Positions 33,918 through 43,141 of a DNA stretch of 64,000 nucleotides are shown one piece after another. Made by a program: the position numbers and the translations under genes. The notes beneath the pieces were generated by a model. It was not told the DNA's origin. It made no database searches and saw only the letters and a list, made by a program, of their open reading frames with translations. The stretch lies in the NCBI RefSeq assembly GCF_039941015.1, contig NZ_JBDVFI010000089.1; one strand, 5' to 3'. Source of the DNA: Sedimentitalea sp039941015. Lineage in GTDB: Bacteria > Pseudomonadota > Alphaproteobacteria > Rhodobacterales > Rhodobacteraceae. How positions within the stretch are numbered: the stretch's first letter is position 1; each line of letters begins with the position of its first letter.

Positions 33918-34110
33918 CGCGAGTGTTGGCAAAAAACCTCGGGTCAGACAAGGCGTCGACTTGTGTGACAGGGCCGTCAGTTCATATCGATTGCCGAGGT
34001 CTAATGACGCCATTGAACCCCGATGATCAGGCCGTCTATGGAATAAATTCGCGCCGACGGTCGCTCTTTGCCCGTTGCCTCGCGGTGCAGCCACGGGCAT
34101 TAAGGCGCGG

Positions 34111-34755
34111 ATGGCAAAGCAACTCGACTATCATACGATCCGCGAGATCTTTTCCCGCTTTCACGCGGCGGAACCCGAACCCAAGGGCGAGCTGGATCAC
34201 GTGAATGTCTTTACGCTGGTGGTTGCCGTCGCCCTATCAGCACAGGCAACGGACGCCGGTGTGAACAAGGCCACGCGAAAACTCTTTGAGGTCGCGACCA
34301 CGCCGCAGCAGATGTTGGACCTTGGTGAAGATCGCCTGATCGAGCACATCAAAACCATCGGCCTCTACCGCAACAAGGCCAAGAACGTGATGAAACTGTC
34401 GCGTATCCTAGTTGATGATTATGGTGGCGAAGTGCCAAATTCGCGTGCGGCCCTGCAATCGTTGCCCGGTGTCGGGCGTAAGACCGCGAATGTGGTGCTG
34501 AACATGTGGTGGCACTATCCGGCGCAGGCCGTTGATACCCACATCTTCCGTTTTGGCAATCGCAGCGGCGTTGCCCCGGGCAAGGATGTCGATGCGGTCG
34601 AGCGCGCAATTGAAGATAACATTCCGGTTGATTTTCAGCAGCACGCCCATCATTGGATGATCCTGCATGGGCGCTACCACTGCAAGGCGCGCAAACCACT
34701 GTGCCAGACCTGCCTGATCCGTGATCTATGCGAATACGAGGACAAGACAGTATGA
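34111..34755 (+). CDS. nth: Endonuclease III
   Basis: 214 residues, standard length. Helix-hairpin-helix L-P-G-V-G-R-K-T-A-N-V near residue 115, the catalytic lysine within this motif, catalytic aspartate in V-D-T-H-I-F-R near residue 139, and a C-terminal 4Fe-4S ligand set C-x6-C-x2-C-x5-C. It removes oxidised pyrimidines and cleaves at abasic sites in base excision repair. ATG 34111 starts M-A-K-Q-L-D-Y; an in-frame ATG at 34075 adds twelve non-family residues. Stop overlaps the next start (ATGA). Confidence 0.96.
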   Translation: MAKQLDYHTIREIFSRFHAAEPEPKGELDHVNVFTLVVAVALSAQATDAGVNKATRKLFEVATTPQQMLDLGEDRLIEHIKTIGLYRNKAKNVMKLSRILVDDYGGEVPNSRAALQSLPGVGRKTANVVLNMWWHYPAQAVDTHIFRFGNRSGVAPGKDVDAVERAIEDNIPVDFQQHAHHWMILHGRYHCKARKPLCQTCLIRDLCEYEDKTV

Positions 34756-35741
34756 GCAATTATGACCTTGTTGGCATCGGCAACGCCGTCGTCGATGTCA
34801 TCACTCAATCGGACGATAGCTTTCTCGATCATATGGGTATCGAAAAAGGCATCATGCAGTTGATTGAACAGGATCGTGCCGAGATCCTTTATGGCGCCAT
34901 GGACAGCCGGGTTCAGACACCGGGCGGATCGGTTGCGAATACCATTGCTGGTGCCGGCACACTGGGCCTGGAAGCTGCGTTTATCGGGCGTGTGCGTGAC
35001 GATGCGCTGGGTCGGTTCTATGCGGATGCGATGAATGAAAACGGGATCGATTTCGTGAACCCGCCCGTGCCTGACGGGGAATTGCCAACCTCGCGGTCGA
35101 TGATCTTTGTGTCCCCTGATGGGGAAAGATCGATGAATACCTATCTGGGCATATCCACCGGGTTGTCTTCGGTCGATGTGCCGCGCGATGTCACGGGCAA
35201 TGCGCGGATCATGTTTCTCGAAGGTTACCTGTTTGACCACGACGCGGGCAAAACCGCGTTTCGCGAAGCGGCGCGTGCAACGCGTGCCGGAGGCGGCAAG
35301 ACCGGCATTGCAATATCCGATCCGTTTTGCGTCGACCGTCACCGCGCCGATTTTCTGTCGCTGATACAGCACGATCTGGATTTCGTTATCGGGAACGAGG
35401 CGGAAATTCAGTCTCTCTTTGAAACGGATCACCTGAATGATGCGTTGATGATGACAGCAGCCATGTGTCCTCTGGTGGTCTGCACACGCTCGGGAGATGG
35501 CGTGACGGTCATGGAGGGCACGTCGCGGCTTGATATACCTGTCGAGCGTATCACTCCGGTTGATGCCACCGGCGCGGGCGATCAGTTTGCGGCCGGTTTC
35601 CTGTATGGCATGGCGACGGGTCGTGATCTGGAAACCTGTGCCCGGATCGGGTGCGTATGCGCGAGCGAAGTCATTTCGCATATTGGCCCGCGCCCCGAAG
35701 CCGACATGCCCGAATTGTTGCGCAACAAAGGCTTGTTGTGA
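34752..35741 (+). CDS. Adenosine kinase / PfkB-family kinase
   Basis: 329 residues of the ribokinase (PfkB) family. N-terminal G-I-G-N-A-V-V-D-V and the G-G-S-V-A-N-T substrate loop near residue 58; C-terminal P-V-D-A-T-G-A-G-D-Q-F-A-A-G-F-L with the catalytic aspartate of G-A-G-D near residue 278. Close relatives in alphaproteobacteria are annotated as adenosine kinases; a sugar kinase is the alternative. ATG overlaps the nth stop. Confidence 0.85.
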   Translation: MSNYDLVGIGNAVVDVITQSDDSFLDHMGIEKGIMQLIEQDRAEILYGAMDSRVQTPGGSVANTIAGAGTLGLEAAFIGRVRDDALGRFYADAMNENGIDFVNPPVPDGELPTSRSMIFVSPDGERSMNTYLGISTGLSSVDVPRDVTGNARIMFLEGYLFDHDAGKTAFREAARATRAGGGKTGIAISDPFCVDRHRADFLSLIQHDLDFVIGNEAEIQSLFETDHLNDALMMTAAMCPLVVCTRSGDGVTVMEGTSRLDIPVERITPVDATGAGDQFAAGFLYGMATGRDLETCARIGCVCASEVISHIGPRPEADMPELLRNKGLL

Positions 35742-35745
35742 AGCT

Positions 35746-36348
35746 TTGCTAAAGGACGGCTATCACGACATTCCCGCTGGCAAGATTGCCGCGATCGTCA
35801 CGCATCTCGAAATGCGCGAACAGGTGATGATGCGGCCGCTCATCGCGCCGGAGGGGCTGACGCTTGAAACCGTGAAACAACCGGACTGTGAGTGGTATCG
35901 CGACTTGTTCATGCGCATCGGCGGGCAAGACTGGCTCTGGTTCTCGCGGTTGGAACTGGACGATGCCGCACTTGGCGCGATCCTGAATGATCCGGATGTA
36001 GAGCTGTATGCCCTGATGCAGGATGGTGTGGCGCAGGGCATGGTCGAACTCGATTTTCGTCAACCGGACGAATGTGAACTGGCGTTCTTTGGCCTTACGG
36101 CCCAAATGATCGGACAGGGTGCCGGGCGCCTCATGATGACCCATGCGATTGCGCGGGCTTGGGCCCGACCGATATCGCGCTTTCATCTGCACACCTGCAC
36201 GCTGGATTCCCCGCAGGCACTTGGTTTCTATCAGCGCTTCGGCTTTGTGGCCTATCGCAGGCAAGTTGAGATCGCGGATGATCCCCGCCTTTCGGGTGGC
36301 TTGCCGCGCGATGCAGGCGCTCACGTGCCGATACTTTCGCAGGACTGA
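35746..36348 (+). CDS. GNAT-family N-acetyltransferase
   Basis: About 200 residues. The acetyl-CoA loop reads Q-M-I-G-Q-G-A-G-R-L-M-M (R/Q-x-x-G-x-G/A pattern), followed by T-C-T-L-D-S-P-Q-A-L-G-F-Y-Q-R-F-G-F, the usual GNAT motif B. The TTG at 35746, four bases after the kinase stop, gives L-L-K-D-G-Y-H-D-I-P-A-G-K-I-A-A-I-V-T-H-L-E, a run that looks like the true N-terminus in this subfamily; ATG 35812 is the nearest ATG. Acceptor substrate unknown. Confidence 0.85.
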   Translation: MLKDGYHDIPAGKIAAIVTHLEMREQVMMRPLIAPEGLTLETVKQPDCEWYRDLFMRIGGQDWLWFSRLELDDAALGAILNDPDVELYALMQDGVAQGMVELDFRQPDECELAFFGLTAQMIGQGAGRLMMTHAIARAWARPISRFHLHTCTLDSPQALGFYQRFGFVAYRRQVEIADDPRLSGGLPRDAGAHVPILSQD

Positions 36349-36432
36349 CCAAAGGAACGGGCCGCGAGTCTGGACTTTGGTTTTTCCGGCTGTTTGTCTG
36401 GGCCAAGCGGTTAAGATCCGAGGAGTCAGCCA

Positions 36433-37437
36433 ATGCAAGAGAGAACCCTAGGCAAAGATGGGCCTGTGGTGTCGGCCATCGGTATCGGCGCAATGTCGTT
36501 CGCCGATTTCTATGGCCCGACAAACGAGGCTGAATCACATGCGATCATGGATGCGGCGCTGGAGCTTGGGATTTCCCATCTGGACACGTCGAACATCTAT
36601 GGCTTGGGCAAATCCGAAAACGCCATCGGCAGCTTTCTTGCGGCTCAGGGCAGCGCGATGCGCGATCGTTTCACCATCGCGACAAAGGCCGCTATCACCC
36701 GCGACAAGGACAGCGGAAAGTTGAAATTCGACAATTCCGCGGAACATCTGACGCAGGAACTGGAGGCCAGCCTGAAACGGTTGCGGACTGAGGCCGTTGA
36801 TCTGTTCTATGTGCATCGCCGCGACCCCGGGATCGAGATCGAAGAAGTAACAGAAACTCTCGCCGGGCTGGTAAAGGCGGGAAAAACGCGCGCCATCGGG
36901 TTCTCCGAAATCGCGCCGTCATCGTTGCGTCGGGCAGCAGCGATCCATCCTGTCGCCGCAGTGCAATCGGAGTATTCTCTGTCTACGCGTTTTCCTGAAC
37001 TGGGCCTTGTCCAGACCTGTGCCGAGTTGGGTACGACGCTGGTGGCATTCAGCCCGTTGGGGCGAGGACTGCTGACCGACAGGCCGCACAGTGCCGATGC
37101 CATTGCAGAAATATCGTTTCTCAAGACAAACCCGCGCTTTGTCGAGCCCAACCTGTCGGCAAATCTCGCCGCCACTGCTCCGTTTCGGGCGCTCGCTGCG
37201 GAAATGGGCACCTCTGCGGCCGCGCTGTCAATTGCATGGCTTCTGACGCGCGGTATGCATGTGCTGCCGATCCCCGGGACGCGCTCGGTCACACATCTCA
37301 GGGAACTGGCCGCGGGGGCCGAGCTTCAGCTGAGCGATGCCGACCTGGCCCGTATCGACGCCATATTGCCCGTTGGCTGGGCCCATGGCGACCGCTACGC
37401 TGATGCGCAGTGGGTCGGGCCGGAACGTTATTGCTGA
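36433..37437 (+). CDS. Aldo/keto reductase
   Basis: 334 residues, single TIM-barrel domain. Catalytic tetrad positions are visible: D-T-S-N-I-Y-G-L-G (Asp and Tyr near 50-56), lysine in I-A-T-K-A-A-I and histidine in Y-V-H-R-R-D. The NADPH-binding end L-P-I-P-G-T-R-S is near residue 278. It belongs to the AKR13/YhdN-type group that reduces aldehydes and ketones; physiological substrate unknown. GAGGAG lies eight bases upstream of the ATG. Convergent with rppH. Confidence 0.92.
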   Translation: MQERTLGKDGPVVSAIGIGAMSFADFYGPTNEAESHAIMDAALELGISHLDTSNIYGLGKSENAIGSFLAAQGSAMRDRFTIATKAAITRDKDSGKLKFDNSAEHLTQELEASLKRLRTEAVDLFYVHRRDPGIEIEEVTETLAGLVKAGKTRAIGFSEIAPSSLRRAAAIHPVAAVQSEYSLSTRFPELGLVQTCAELGTTLVAFSPLGRGLLTDRPHSADAIAEISFLKTNPRFVEPNLSANLAATAPFRALAAEMGTSAAALSIAWLLTRGMHVLPIPGTRSVTHLRELAAGAELQLSDADLARIDAILPVGWAHGDRYADAQWVGPERYC

Positions 37438-37443
37438 CGCGCG

Positions 37444-37926
37444 CTAGAGACTTGGAGTAAACGCCTTCAGGACCTGTTCATAGACCTTGCGCTTGAAGGG
37501 CACGATCGCGTCAACAAGCTGATCCACCGGCTGCCAGCGCCAGACCGTGAATTCCGGATGCTTGGTTTCGATGTTGATCTGATCATCGCGCCCGTGAAAA
37601 CGCATGAGAAACCATTTCTGTTCCTGACCGCGATATCGCCCTTTCCAGATATTGGGGACAATGTCGTGCGGCAGATCATAGGGCAGCCAGTCGTCCGTCT
37701 CGGCGATGATCTGTACAAGATCGGCGGTGACTCCGGTTTCCTCCCACAGTTCCCGTAACGCGGCATCGCGGGGGCTTTCGCCTTTGTCGACGCCCCCTTG
37801 CGGCATTTGCCAGGCTTCGGCGTGGCGATCATTGCGCTGACCGACAAATACATCGCCACCGGCGTTGATCAGCATGATACCAACGCATTGGCGATAGGGA
37901 AGTTTGGCGATCTCGTCCGGGGTCAT
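37444..37926 (-). CDS. rppH: RNA pyrophosphohydrolase
   Basis: 160 residues. Complete Nudix box G-x5-E-x7-R-E-x-x-E-E-x-G near residues 43-65, preceded by Y-R-x-C-V-G-I-M-L-I-N and W-Q-M-P-Q-G-G-V-D as in RppH. The enzyme removes pyrophosphate from 5'-triphosphate RNA ends and so starts mRNA decay. ATG 37926 (M-T-P-D-E-I-A-K-L-P-Y-R) matches family starts; the upstream in-frame ATG at 37980 does not. Confidence 0.93.
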   Translation of the reverse strand: MTPDEIAKLPYRQCVGIMLINAGGDVFVGQRNDRHAEAWQMPQGGVDKGESPRDAALRELWEETGVTADLVQIIAETDDWLPYDLPHDIVPNIWKGRYRGQEQKWFLMRFHGRDDQINIETKHPEFTVWRWQPVDQLVDAIVPFKRKVYEQVLKAFTPSL

Positions 37927-38052
37927 GTGCGGGCTCCTGCGATGTAATTCACTGTCTAGCGTGACGACATCCGGGCGCAAGTGTTTGACGCGGCGTTTTG
38001 CGTGACTTGCATGGCATCTGCGTTATTGCTGTACGCGAAAAGGGAGACACTC

Positions 38053-40080
38053 ATGGCTGACTATCCGAACCTGCTGGCCCCGCTGGACCTGGGCTTTACC
38101 ACTCTGAAGAACCGCGTTCTGATGGGCTCCATGCACACAGGTCTGGAGGAAACCCGCGACTGGAATCGCGTTGCAGAGTTTTATGCAGAGCGGGCGCGTG
38201 GCGATGTCGGGTTGATGGTCACCGGCGGGATCGGCCCGAACCTGGAAGGATCGGTCATGCCCGGCGCATCGATGATGACCACCCAGGACGACATCGACAA
38301 CCATTCTGTCATCACCGAAAGGGTCCATGCGGCGGGCGGCAAAATCTGCATGCAGATCCTGCATGCGGGCCGCTATGCCTATGGCCCCAAATGCGTCGCG
38401 CCCAGCCCGGTCAAATCGCCGATCTCGCCGTTTCCCCCCGCTGAATTGGACGAAGAAGGGATCGAGAAACAGATCAGTGATATCGTCGAAGCCGCGCGCA
38501 AGGCCCGCGAGGCCGGATATGACGGGGTCGAAATCATGGGCTCCGAAGGGTATTTCATCAACCAGTTCCTCGTCACCCATACTAACAAGCGCACGGATCG
38601 CTGGGGCGGCTCCTATGAAAATCGGATGCGACTGGCGATCGAGATCGTACGCCGGACGCGCGAGGCCTGTGGCGCCGATTTCATCATTATCTACCGTCTT
38701 TCAATGATCGATCTCGTGCCTGATGGATCGACCTATGAAGAGGTCGTGCAACTGGCGCAGGAAATCGAAAAGGCCGGGGCGACCATCATCAATACCGGAA
38801 TAGGTTGGCACGAGGCACGTATTCCGACGATTGCCACGTCCGTTCCGCGCGCGGCTTTTGCCTGGGTTACCAAGAAACTGATGGGCAAGGTCACGATCCC
38901 GGTCATCACCTCCAATCGCATCAATACCCCCGAAGTTGCCGAAGAGTTGCTGGCGACAGGCTGTGCCGACATGGTGTCGATGGCGCGCCCGATGCTGGCG
39001 GATGCGCATTTCGTGGCCAAGGCGGCGGCGGGCAGGAGCGACCAAATCGCGCCCTGCATCGCCTGCAACCAAGCCTGTCTCGATCACACATTCGGTGGCA
39101 AGCTGACCAGTTGTCTGGTCAACCCGCGTGCCTGTCACGAGACCGAGTTGGTGATTGCCAAGGCCGACGCAGTCAAATCGGTGGCCATTATCGGCGCCGG
39201 TCCGGCCGGGCTGTCCACAGCAATCACAGCTGCTGAGCGCGGCCACGACGTCACACTGTTTGATCGCGCCGACGAGGTTGGCGGACAATTGAACATGGCC
39301 AAACAGATCCCCGGCAAAGAGGAGTTCTGGGGGCTGGTTGATTGGTATCGCACGATGGTCGCTGACCTCGGGATCAAGACCGAACTGGGCCGCGAGGTAA
39401 CCGCAGGCGATCTGGAGGGCTTTGACGAGATCATCATCGCTACCGGAGTTTCTCCACGCGATCCAGGCATTCCGGGGCAGGATGGGCCAAACGTGGTCAG
39501 CTATATCGACGTACTGCGCGGCAAGGTCGAGGTTGGTGGTCGTGTGGCGGTCATCGGCGCGGGGGGCATCGGGTTTGACGTATCTGAATACCTCGCGCAC
39601 GAAGGCACCAGCCCAACCGAGAGCCTGCCAATATGGATGGAAGAATGGGGCGTCGCCGACCCGGCAGAGTATCGCAGCGGTCTGGCGCCTGAGGGACCAA
39701 AACCGCATCCTTCGGCGCGGCAAATCACCCTGCTTCAGCGCAAGGCCACCAAGCACGGCAAGGGATTGGGCAAGACGACCGGCTGGATTCATCGCGCAGC
39801 GCTCAAGATGAAAGGCGTGCAGTTTGTCGGGGGCGTGAATTACGAGGCGATCGATCCCGCCGGATTGCGTGTCTCCTTTGGCGAAGCGCGGGAAAACCCG
39901 ACATTGATCGAGGCGGACACCATCGTGCTCTGCGCCGGGCAGTTGCCGGAACGGTCGCTGGCCGATGCGTTGATCGAACGCGGTGTCACGCCCCATGTGA
40001 TCGGTGGTGCGGATGTTGCTGCAGAGCTCGACGCAAAACGCGCGATTGATCAGGGCACGCGTCTGGCCGCCGCGCTTTAG
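38053..40080 (+). CDS. fadH: 2,4-dienoyl-CoA reductase (NADPH), FadH
   Basis: 675 residues, nearly the length of E. coli FadH (672) and collinear with it. N-terminal TIM barrel binds FMN (P-L-D-L-G-F-T-T-L-K-N-R-V-L-M-G-S-M-H-T-G). The catalytic tyrosine (G-S-E-G-Y) and histidine (G-W-H-E-A-R-I-P-T) are present. A 4Fe-4S cluster motif C-I-A-C-N-Q-A-C-L with a further Cys is near residue 340. FAD/NADPH domains follow (I-G-A-G-P-A-G-L and I-G-A-G-G-I-G-F-D). It reduces 2,4-dienoyl-CoA in beta-oxidation of unsaturated fatty acids. AGGGAGA precedes ATG 38053. Confidence 0.95.
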   Translation: MADYPNLLAPLDLGFTTLKNRVLMGSMHTGLEETRDWNRVAEFYAERARGDVGLMVTGGIGPNLEGSVMPGASMMTTQDDIDNHSVITERVHAAGGKICMQILHAGRYAYGPKCVAPSPVKSPISPFPPAELDEEGIEKQISDIVEAARKAREAGYDGVEIMGSEGYFINQFLVTHTNKRTDRWGGSYENRMRLAIEIVRRTREACGADFIIIYRLSMIDLVPDGSTYEEVVQLAQEIEKAGATIINTGIGWHEARIPTIATSVPRAAFAWVTKKLMGKVTIPVITSNRINTPEVAEELLATGCADMVSMARPMLADAHFVAKAAAGRSDQIAPCIACNQACLDHTFGGKLTSCLVNPRACHETELVIAKADAVKSVAIIGAGPAGLSTAITAAERGHDVTLFDRADEVGGQLNMAKQIPGKEEFWGLVDWYRTMVADLGIKTELGREVTAGDLEGFDEIIIATGVSPRDPGIPGQDGPNVVSYIDVLRGKVEVGGRVAVIGAGGIGFDVSEYLAHEGTSPTESLPIWMEEWGVADPAEYRSGLAPEGPKPHPSARQITLLQRKATKHGKGLGKTTGWIHRAALKMKGVQFVGGVNYEAIDPAGLRVSFGEARENPTLIEADTIVLCAGQLPERSLADALIERGVTPHVIGGADVAAELDAKRAIDQGTRLAAAL

Positions 40081-40424
40081 GTATCGTGCGCCACGATGCT
40101 GTCCTGTGGGGCCTCGTCGCGGTCAGTCATGCCATAGTCGCGGATGACGTGGGCCACGCGCAGGCGGTAGTCGGAGAAGACCCCGCCGCGCCCTTTGGCT
40201 TGCGCACGTCGATGCGCAGCTAGCCTGCGCCACTCCTGAACCGCTTCTTCGTCACGAAACAGCGACAGGGACAGCAACTTACCGGGGTTGGTAATGCTCT
40301 GGAACCGCTCGACCGAGATAAAGCCGTCGATCTGTTCCGCCAGCGGGCGCATTTCGGCGGCGATATCGAGATAGGTGTCTTGCATGCCGTCGGCGGGTTC
40401 GACTTCAAAGATGATTGCGATCAT
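40077..40424 (-). CDS. Antibiotic biosynthesis monooxygenase (ABM) family protein
   Basis: 115 residues. M-I-A-I-I-F-E-V-E-P and F-I-S-V-E-R-F-Q-S with W-R-R-L-A-A-H-R-R-A-Q are the family's dimeric alpha+beta barrel landmarks. Members range from small cofactor-free monooxygenases to heme-degrading or signalling proteins, so function cannot be fixed. The start overlaps the upstream NIPSNAP-like gene by four bases, and its tail overlaps the fadH tail by four bases (convergent). Confidence 0.82.
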   Translation of the reverse strand: MIAIIFEVEPADGMQDTYLDIAAEMRPLAEQIDGFISVERFQSITNPGKLLSLSLFRDEEAVQEWRRLAAHRRAQAKGRGGVFSDYRLRVAHVIRDYGMTDRDEAPQDSIVAHDT

Positions 40425-40744
40425 GTCTTGTCTCCGTGAGGGGCCGACGCCAAGGTCAGCCAAGTTCTGTCCTCACGCAACAAAAACCGCTCTTTTTGGG
40501 CAAATTCGTAATTCTCCCGCCCTAGCGGATCGGCCTTGAGGCGTTCGCGGTAGGCCTCGTATTCAGCAAGGCTAGGAATATTGTAGATACCATAGGCAAG
40601 TGTTGACGAGCCTTCGTGGGGCGCGAAATACCCTACGAGATCCGCGCCACAACGCGGGATTGCCTGCCCCCAATTGCGGGCATACTGGCGAAACTGATCG
40701 GTCTTGGTCGGGTCAATATGGTATTTGATGATGCATGTGAGCAT
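40421..40744 (-). CDS. NIPSNAP-family small protein
   Basis: 107 residues, one alpha+beta-barrel domain: M-L-T-C-I-I-K-Y-H-I-D-P, G-Y-F-A-P-H-E-G-S-S and L-A-E-Y-E-A-Y-R-E-R-L are typical of NIPSNAP/DUF relatives. No catalytic residues can be assigned. Divergent from an ArsR regulator over 72 bases containing a palindrome, and coupled to the ABM gene, so both are likely controlled by that regulator. Confidence 0.8.
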   Translation of the reverse strand: MLTCIIKYHIDPTKTDQFRQYARNWGQAIPRCGADLVGYFAPHEGSSTLAYGIYNIPSLAEYEAYRERLKADPLGRENYEFAQKERFLLREDRTWLTLASAPHGDKT

Positions 40745-40798
40745 GGATGCTTCCTCTTTCAACTGACCCTTGGATAGCCGATTGAATGCGTCATATGC

Positions 40799-40814
40799 TT
40801 CGACTAGTGTCGAA
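40799..40814. promoter_or_regulatory. Palindromic operator candidate at the ArsR start
   Basis: TTCGACTAGTGTCGAA has perfect 6-bp arms (TTCGAC / GTCGAA) around a four-base centre and ends two bases before the ArsR start codon. Position and symmetry fit autorepression by an ArsR dimer and control of the divergent NIPSNAP-ABM pair. Confidence 0.6.
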
Positions 40815-40816
40815 CT

Positions 40817-41494
40817 ATGAAAGAAGGCCCTGATTTCACCGCGATCGCGTCTCTGATTGGCGATCCTGCTCGCGCCAATATGCTGACGGCCCTGATGTCG
40901 GGCAAGGCGCTCACTGCCAGCGAACTTGCGACCGAGGCGGGTGTCAGTGCACAAACCGCCAGTTCGCATCTGCGCAAGCTGCAGGATGCCGGGTTGCTTA
41001 CGCAGCTGAAACAGGGGCGGCATCGGTATTATTCGCTGTCTGGGGACAATGTCGCACAGGCGCTTGAAGGGCTGATGGGGCTTGCGGCGCGCCTGGGGCA
41101 CCTGCGAACCCGAACAGGGCCGCGCGATCAGGCGCTGCGCACGGCGCGCGTCTGTTACAACCATCTTGCAGGTGAGATGGGCGTTCAGATGTTTTCCGCC
41201 ATGCGTCACCAAGGACATTTCGAGTTCAGCGAAACAGGGCTGGATTTGTCCGAGGCAGGGCAGGCCTTTGTCACCACGCTTGGGATCAGCACGCAGGATA
41301 TGCCGCGCAGCAAGGCGCCGATGTGCCGCGAATGTCTGGACTGGAGCGTGCGCCAGTCGCATCTTGCGGGCCGGTTAGGGCGGGCGATGCTTGCGCGGTT
41401 CGAAACGCTCGGTTGGGCGGAGCGGGTCCACGACACGCGAATAGTGCGGTTTTCGGATCGGGGATTGTCAGAGTTTAATGCGCTCTTTTGGTGA
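40817..41494 (+). CDS. ArsR-family transcriptional regulator
   Basis: 225 residues. N-terminal winged helix with L-T-A-S-E-L-A-T-E-A-G-V-S-A-Q-T-A-S-S-H-L-R-K-L (about 34-57) and the wing G-R-H-R-Y-Y-S-L. The C-terminal half contains C-x2-C (M-C-R-E-C near residue 174) and several aromatic residues, so it is longer than metal sensors of about 110 residues and resembles the Rv/YczG-like long ArsR group. Likely represses the divergent NIPSNAP-ABM genes. Inducer unknown. Confidence 0.9.
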   Translation: MKEGPDFTAIASLIGDPARANMLTALMSGKALTASELATEAGVSAQTASSHLRKLQDAGLLTQLKQGRHRYYSLSGDNVAQALEGLMGLAARLGHLRTRTGPRDQALRTARVCYNHLAGEMGVQMFSAMRHQGHFEFSETGLDLSEAGQAFVTTLGISTQDMPRSKAPMCRECLDWSVRQSHLAGRLGRAMLARFETLGWAERVHDTRIVRFSDRGLSEFNALFW

Positions 41495-41498
41495 TTGC

Positions 41499-41939
41499 CT
41501 AGTCTACCGTGATGGTGATCACGTCCGAGACAACCGGCTCGGCATGCGGAACATGCGACGCGTCCCCCAACACCAGCTGCAGTGTATGGGTGCCTGCAGG
41601 TAAATCCAGCGTGACCTCGGTCTGGCCCCCTCCAAAATGCCGGTGGTGTTCGTCCGAAGGTAGCGCGTAAATCAACTCGTCAACGCCATCTTCGCCTTGT
41701 CCCAAGGGCGGGCGGTCGATCAGCAGATGGTGATGCCCGGTCATGCCCGCCTTCGTTCCCGCCGGTGCAACCCCCATGCCCGACAGGCCAAAGATCACTG
41801 TAAAGGGCGAGGTAACCGTATCGCCATCCGAAACATTTGCGAAATAGACCTGAGCGTCAGGATTGGAATGGGTTTGTGCCTCAACCAGAACGGGCAAGGC
41901 GAGCAGTGCGACAATTGCCGTTATACGAGCGAGCTTCAT
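41499..41939 (-). CDS. DUF4399 domain protein, exported
   Basis: 146 residues. A signal peptide (cleavage after V-E-A near residue 21) precedes a beta-rich domain with G-M-T-G-H-H-H-L-L-I-D and H-H-R-H-F-G-G-G-Q-T, the histidine-rich signature of DUF4399. Periplasmic; the histidines suggest metal binding, which is not established. The ATG at 41939 is used because it opens the signal peptide. Convergent with arsR and divergent from a LysR gene. Confidence 0.82.
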   Translation of the reverse strand: MKLARITAIVALLALPVLVEAQTHSNPDAQVYFANVSDGDTVTSPFTVIFGLSGMGVAPAGTKAGMTGHHHLLIDRPPLGQGEDGVDELIYALPSDEHHRHFGGGQTEVTLDLPAGTHTLQLVLGDASHVPHAEPVVSDVITITVD

Positions 41940-42191
41940 GACATCACCGAATTGTTGAAAACTATCTCTAGTTGATAGCACGGTCTTGCCACAATTCCAT
42001 ATCAATCAGTAAGGGTTATTAAAAACAATGGCTTGGACATTTTTCTGGTGTCCGTTTTGTCCGATTTGGCCGTTTCCGCAACGAGAACGGTATGCAATGA
42101 AACCCCGATATTATCCCAAGGTCGCCGCGATCTTGCCCAGATTCAAAGAGATACCGTTTGCATAACTGATTTACTTTTTGGGGTACTGCGT

Positions 42192-43097
42192 ATGGATCGT
42201 CTGACGGAAATGGAAGCCTTTGCCAACGTGGTGGATCAGGGTGGTTTTACGGATGCTGCCAAGAAGATGGGAATTTCGAAGTCTGCTGTGTCCAAGCATG
42301 TTTCGAGCCTTGAAGCCCGGCTGGGCGCACGCCTCCTAAACCGAACAACACGTCGGGTCAGCCCTACGGAAATCGGATTGGCCTATTATGATCGTGCCCG
42401 CCGCGTATTGAACGATGCAGGCGAAGCAGATGCGCTGGTAACGTCGATGCAATCGGCACCATCGGGTCTGTTGCGGATCAGCGTCGCAACGGATTTTGGC
42501 GTCAATCACCTGTCACCGGTCCTGTCAGAGTTCCTTTCTGACTTTCCTGACATCACGGTCAACATGGTGCTGAACAATCGCTATGTGGAACTGATTTCCG
42601 AAGGTTTCGACATGGCCGTTCGGATCGGAGAGCTTGAAGACAGTACGCTGCGAGCGCGCAAGCTGACAGAAACCACTAAGCGCATGATTGCCTCTCCGTC
42701 CTATTTCGAAAAATATGGGCGCCCGCAGAAAATTGATGACCTCAACGAGCACAAACTGCTTCATTACTCCAACCAGTCCAGCGGCAATGTCTGGCGTCTG
42801 ACCGCCCCTTCGGGCGAAAAACGACAAGTTCGGACGGCGGGCTGGCTGAGCGTCAATGACGGGCAATCCTTGCTGAACGCTGCGATTTCTGGCTTGGGGA
42901 TAGCCTACTTGCCCAGCTTTCTCTATTCCGAGGCGCTTCAATCCGGGCTGGTCGAGGACGCGATGCCGTCTCTGCCAATGGAGACACAGGGCATTTACGC
43001 GGTCTATCCTCCGGGTCGTTTCACCCAACCCAAAGTCCGTGCCTTTATCGACTTTTTGGTTCACGCCTTTGCCGAAAAAGGGCCGACCGACTGGTAG
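42192..43097 (+). CDS. LysR-family transcriptional regulator
   Basis: 301 residues, standard length. N-terminal helix-turn-helix G-G-F-T-D-A-A-K-K-M-G-I-S-K-S-A-V-S-K-H at about 17-36 with L-G-A-R-L-L-N-R-T-T-R-R after it; C-terminal periplasmic-binding-like effector domain (about 90-300). The ATG at 42192 gives the usual M-D-R-L-T-E-M-E-A start; upstream in-frame codons are not LysR-like. Divergent from the DUF4399 gene, which may be a target. Confidence 0.93.
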   Translation: MDRLTEMEAFANVVDQGGFTDAAKKMGISKSAVSKHVSSLEARLGARLLNRTTRRVSPTEIGLAYYDRARRVLNDAGEADALVTSMQSAPSGLLRISVATDFGVNHLSPVLSEFLSDFPDITVNMVLNNRYVELISEGFDMAVRIGELEDSTLRARKLTETTKRMIASPSYFEKYGRPQKIDDLNEHKLLHYSNQSSGNVWRLTAPSGEKRQVRTAGWLSVNDGQSLLNAAISGLGIAYLPSFLYSEALQSGLVEDAMPSLPMETQGIYAVYPPGRFTQPKVRAFIDFLVHAFAEKGPTDW

Positions 43098-43141
43098 GTT
43101 CAGATCGCCGCCAGGTAACGCTGGCTTACTTCTGTCATGCC

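Noticed and set aside
38701..39996. 431-codon open frame on minus opposite fadH
   Set aside because: Antisense shadow of a collinear FadH; no recognisable domain.
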